Of a stretch of 64,000 bases of DNA, positions 61,625-64,000 are shown piece after piece. The position numbers were made by a program, and so were the translations under genes. This stretch comes from Acidobacteriota bacterium. GTDB lineage: Bacteria; Acidobacteriota; Blastocatellia; RBC074. The notes under the pieces were generated by a model. The model did not search any database, was not told the origin of the DNA, and was given only the letters and a program-made list of their open reading frames with translations. The stretch lies in NCBI GenBank assembly GCA_019639255.1, contig JAHBSF010000010.1, positions 1-64,000 of the forward strand, written 5' to 3'. Within the stretch, counting starts at the first letter, position 1; the number at the start of each line of letters is the position of its first letter.

Positions 61625-61840
61625 TTACTCGCGCTCGGCGCGCGGCGTGGACGGCGCCGACAGCAACAAATAGATGATGACGAGCAGCAGCGTGAGGAAA
61701 ACTACAAATACTATGATCTTGAGAATGCCGAGTACGGTCCAGAACACTACAAGCCCGCGCCGCGCGCTTTCTGCTGCGAGCAGCAGCGTCGTGGCCAAAG
61801 TCGTGATCATTACGATTACCTTGAACAACAGACCGATCAT
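61625..61840 (-). CDS. Small two-helix membrane protein
   Basis: The 71-residue protein has two long hydrophobic helices (VIVMITTLATTLLLAAESA, then IIVFVVFLTLLLVIIYLLL) and a short charged end. No family is recognised. It lies 27 nt downstream of the B-box membrane protein and is probably co-transcribed. The start lacks a clear ribosome binding site, so it is provisional. Confidence 0.6.
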   Translation of the reverse strand: MIGLLFKVIVMITTLATTLLLAAESARRGLVVFWTVLGILKIIVFVVFLTLLLVIIYLLLSAPSTPRAERE

Positions 61841-61867
61841 AATTTGTATTCAATCACCTCAATTCGT

Positions 61868-62617
61868 CTATCGCCCCTGATCAAAGCGGCGCGCGTTGCG
61901 GAATTGTTCGTCTTCAGCATCGTAACCGTAGGGATTAACGATCACCGAGGGCGGCGAGGGTTTGTGCGATGCGCCTGCGGGTTCGGAACCGGACAGTTGC
62001 CGAAAACCGCGCAACAGGTATACGCCGGCCGCAATCAACAGCAGCGGCCATAATCCATGGATCGGCGCGGCGAAGAATATATGCAGAAACGACACTACTC
62101 CGACGCCGAGCAGCACTGCGCCCCACACGCGCGCGCGCCTTCTGAGGCTTTGTCTTATGAGTTCATCTTCGCGGCGCAGGTCTTCGCCCTCGCATTGCCG
62201 TTCGGCCGACTGGCGCGCATCGTAAATCGTAAAGAGATAAAACGCCGCGCCGCCCGTCAGAAACAGCGGCGAGAACGGTTGTTCGAAGATATCGGCCAGA
62301 TGCCACAGCCCTACTGTGACCGCAAAATGCATCAATGCCTTGATGTTTTGTCCGTTGTAGGCCGCGCCGAGTCCGGGAATGATCCCGAGCAGCATGGCCG
62401 CTCGCGGAGATTTATTTTTCAACCGCCGCCTTGTCGATCCGCTTGTCGATCCGGGCCGCTGCCGCTGAGATCGCCTGAGTGAGTCGATGCCCGCTACGAT
62501 GCAGTCCTGGCAGTAGGGCGCCCCCTTGATGCGATGATCGCACGACGGACACAGACCGCGCCCGCAACTGCTGCATACTACGTGAGCCGGATTGAGTTGA
62601 TGGTAAGCGCAATGCAT
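61868..62617 (-). CDS. B-box-type zinc finger membrane protein
   Basis: The 249-residue protein begins with a B-box-like zinc-binding segment (HVVCSSCGRGLCPSCDHR, APYCQDC). Three or four transmembrane helices follow from about residue 75 (AAMLLGIIPGLGAAYNGQNI, a TM2-like start). The C-terminal tail is polar. Similar proteins occur in Acidobacteria and related phyla; the function is unknown. It is 33 nt downstream of the anti-sigma factor gene and may share its operon. Confidence 0.8.
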   Translation of the reverse strand: MHCAYHQLNPAHVVCSSCGRGLCPSCDHRIKGAPYCQDCIVAGIDSLRRSQRQRPGSTSGSTRRRLKNKSPRAAMLLGIIPGLGAAYNGQNIKALMHFAVTVGLWHLADIFEQPFSPLFLTGGAAFYLFTIYDARQSAERQCEGEDLRREDELIRQSLRRRARVWGAVLLGVGVVSFLHIFFAAPIHGLWPLLLIAAGVYLLRGFRQLSGSEPAGASHKPSPPSVIVNPYGYDAEDEQFRNARRFDQGR

Positions 62618-62650
62618 CGACGGCGATCGGCCTTTCCCGGGGCGGCGGCT

Positions 62651-63523
62651 TCAGGGATGCAGATCCGGGCGCTCGGCGGCCGGCCGCTTGCGGTGGGGTT
62701 CGCGGACGCCCGGATTGCGGCGAATTTGAGCTTGCGGGGAGGGCGATGCCGCCGCCGATGGGGCGCTTTCGGGTGCGGGCTTCACGGCGGGGGGGGCGGC
62801 GCGCCTCGCCGAACGCAACAGATTGCTTACTTCGTTCGATACGCGCTGTACGCCCGAAAGCGCCAATCCTCCCGTTTGATTCAGCGCCGCGTGTCCTTCG
62901 GCTACAATCCACTCAGCCTGTGCGGTGGCCTGCGATGCAAGTCCCGTTACTCCGCCGAAACGCAGCCCTATCAATGTCATCGTGGAAAGAAATATCAGCG
63001 CGGCGGCGGCCAGTTGCGGCGTAAACAGTCGGGGGAGTCCACGCCACCTCGAAAGAAACGATCGTTTTGCAGGCGGTCCGCTCGTGGCCGCTACTATGCG
63101 GTCGCACAAAGCATCCGGCACTTCTACCTCAAGCTCCTTCGCCTCGCGGCAAAGATCGATGGCGTTTTCGATGCTGCCGAGCAGCCGCCTGCACGTTGCA
63201 CAATTCTCGAAATGCGCCTGAAAAGTCTGGAATGTGGGTGCGAGAATTACGCCGTCGAAGAAGCGCTCGAGCAACCGGTCGAACTCGTTGCAGTTGAGCA
63301 TCACGCCGGCCGTGGTCGCGGCAAGTATGCGGTCTTCCAATGCCTCGGGCGCCGGCATCACATCCAGTTCGCCCAGCGCGGCTACCGCCGCCCTGACATC
63401 GGTGTAAATCTCGCGGCATTCGCGGCAACGCAACCGGTGTGCGGCGCATTCGGCGCGCGTTCGCGCATCGAGCGTCCCCTCGATATAATCCGTAATCTGA
63501 TCCTGAAACCTGACGCAATTCAT
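62651..63523 (-). CDS. Membrane anti-sigma factor with two zf-HC2 zinc fingers
   Basis: The 290-residue protein has two cytosolic zinc-binding anti-sigma domains: CAAHRLRCRECREI (about 26-39) and FQAHFENCATCRRL (about 100-113). One transmembrane helix follows near 170-190 (LAAAALIFLSTMTLIGL), then a long periplasmic Pro/Ala/Arg-rich tail. It should hold the ECF sigma factor encoded upstream inactive until a signal arrives. Two zf-HC2 domains in one chain are less common than one. ATG 63523 has a weak ribosome binding site. Confidence 0.88.
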   Translation of the reverse strand: MNCVRFQDQITDYIEGTLDARTRAECAAHRLRCRECREIYTDVRAAVAALGELDVMPAPEALEDRILAATTAGVMLNCNEFDRLLERFFDGVILAPTFQTFQAHFENCATCRRLLGSIENAIDLCREAKELEVEVPDALCDRIVAATSGPPAKRSFLSRWRGLPRLFTPQLAAAALIFLSTMTLIGLRFGGVTGLASQATAQAEWIVAEGHAALNQTGGLALSGVQRVSNEVSNLLRSARRAAPPAVKPAPESAPSAAASPSPQAQIRRNPGVREPHRKRPAAERPDLHP

Positions 63524-63609
63524 CAGTAGCCCGCGCCTTGCTGCTCTGCTATCGCCGGTCTGCCCGTCCGGCTGCCCGCATGAAATCCCTGCATTCGGGG
63601 AGAAAATCG

Positions 63610-63702
63610 AGATGACGAAACAAACGAAAACTCACGGAAACTGCCGAATTCATCGAACTTTTCGTTTGTTCCGTTTCATTCCGTCCGTTCCGTTATCTCC
63701 AG
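63610..63702. repeat. Palindromic repeat family A, copy 18
   Basis: GAGATGACGAAACAAACG and the right arm GTTCCGTTATCTCC form a degenerate outer stem. It lies between the sigma factor and the anti-sigma factor genes and abuts the sigma factor stop. Confidence 0.8.
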
Positions 63703-64000
63703 TCACGCAACCTCAACGAATTTCATCCTTCGCAGGATCTTCGCCAGCTCGATCCTCCCGCGGTTGATTCGCGATTTGACCGTGCCGATCGGTATCCTGA
63801 GAATGTCTACTATCTCCTGATAGGTCAACTCCTCGATGTCGCGCAGTATCACGCATTCCCGCAGGTCGGGCGCCAGTCTCGCGATTGCCGCGTGCACCTG
63901 GCCTGCACGTTCGCTGCGCTCTATGCCGCGGTCCGGAAGATCGTGATGGCTTTCGAGATGATACTCGTGATCCGTCAGATCTTCGCCCGAATCGGTCGGC
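63703..64000 (-). CDS. ECF-type RNA polymerase sigma factor (5' part outside the window)
   Basis: The visible 98 codons have no stop up to the window edge and contain sigma70 region 4 (LAPDLRECVILRDIEELTYQ, EIVDILRIPIGTVKSRINRG). This binds the -35 element. The start and region 2 lie beyond the edge. It precedes the anti-sigma gene, separated by repeat copy 18. The linker before region 4 is His/Asp/Glu-rich. Assignment to ECF rests on region 4 and context. Confidence 0.9.
   Translation of the reverse strand, partial: PTDSGEDLTDHEYHLESHHDLPDRGIERSERAGQVHAAIARLAPDLRECVILRDIEELTYQEIVDILRIPIGTVKSRINRGRIELAKILRRMKFVEVA

Overview
The window (about 58-60% GC, tightly packed, few overlaps) most resembles a chromosomal segment of an Acidobacteriota bacterium. 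The best pointer is the large secreted metalloprotease at 53.3-56.3 kb. It ends in a domain of the kind known as the Solibacter/Acidobacteria C-terminal domain (TIGR03437-like, recognised from memory). A trp operon in E-G-D-C-F-B-A order and Sec-exported two-domain or extended proteins fit this, but the class cannot be fixed from the sequence alone. I saw no rRNA, tRNA, CRISPR array, transposase or prophage genes.

Layout. 0-10 kb is a defence/toxin-antitoxin island: a McrB-like GTPase with its McrC nuclease, a HicA-HicB pair on the other strand, a DsbB/DsbA oxidative-folding pair, a RecQ-like helicase fused to a phosphoribosyltransferase domain followed by a DprA-like protein (the architecture of PsyrTA/RqlHI toxin-antitoxin systems), and a small membrane protein/XRE regulator operon with three palindromic operators. 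10-24 kb is an ion and osmotic homeostasis block on the minus strand: a lactonase-type propeller, two MscS channels, an SLC13-TrkA_C carrier, a 1506-residue CPA2 antiporter fused to an AAA ATPase, two further CPA2 antiporters and a sigma54-dependent response regulator.

24-37 kb is amino-acid biosynthesis: hisF, an alpha/beta hydrolase, hisIE and trpE-(double cyclophilin)-GDCFBA, plus serA. 37-45 kb holds isolated nuoA-nuoB, the translation operon rplM-rpsI-rpsB-tsf-pyrH-frr, and an acyl-CoA synthetase. 45-53 kb holds a HAMP/SpoIIE phosphatase, a two-PDZ protein, a Rad52/DdrA-like annealing protein, and a cluster of Gfo/Idh oxidoreductase, SIS protein, MetE-like protein and MBL hydrolase. 53-64 kb holds the metalloprotease, a secreted TPR-like protein, a peroxide-stress group (redoxin, peroxiredoxin, PerR with a PerR-like box), a cupredoxin, an exported truncated haemoglobin, a decayed SRPBCC gene, two membrane proteins and an ECF sigma/anti-sigma pair cut by the window edge.

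The most unusual signal is not a gene. The intergenic spaces are colonised by several families of palindromic elements. Family A (about 18 copies, core GAGATAACGGAACA / TGTTCCGTTATCTC) forms hairpins of 80-140 bp. Its outer arms covary between copies, it lies 3' of genes and is missing from divergent promoter gaps, and it supplies the last codons or the stop of several proteins. Families B, C, D and E are MITE-like and are nested inside one another and inside A.
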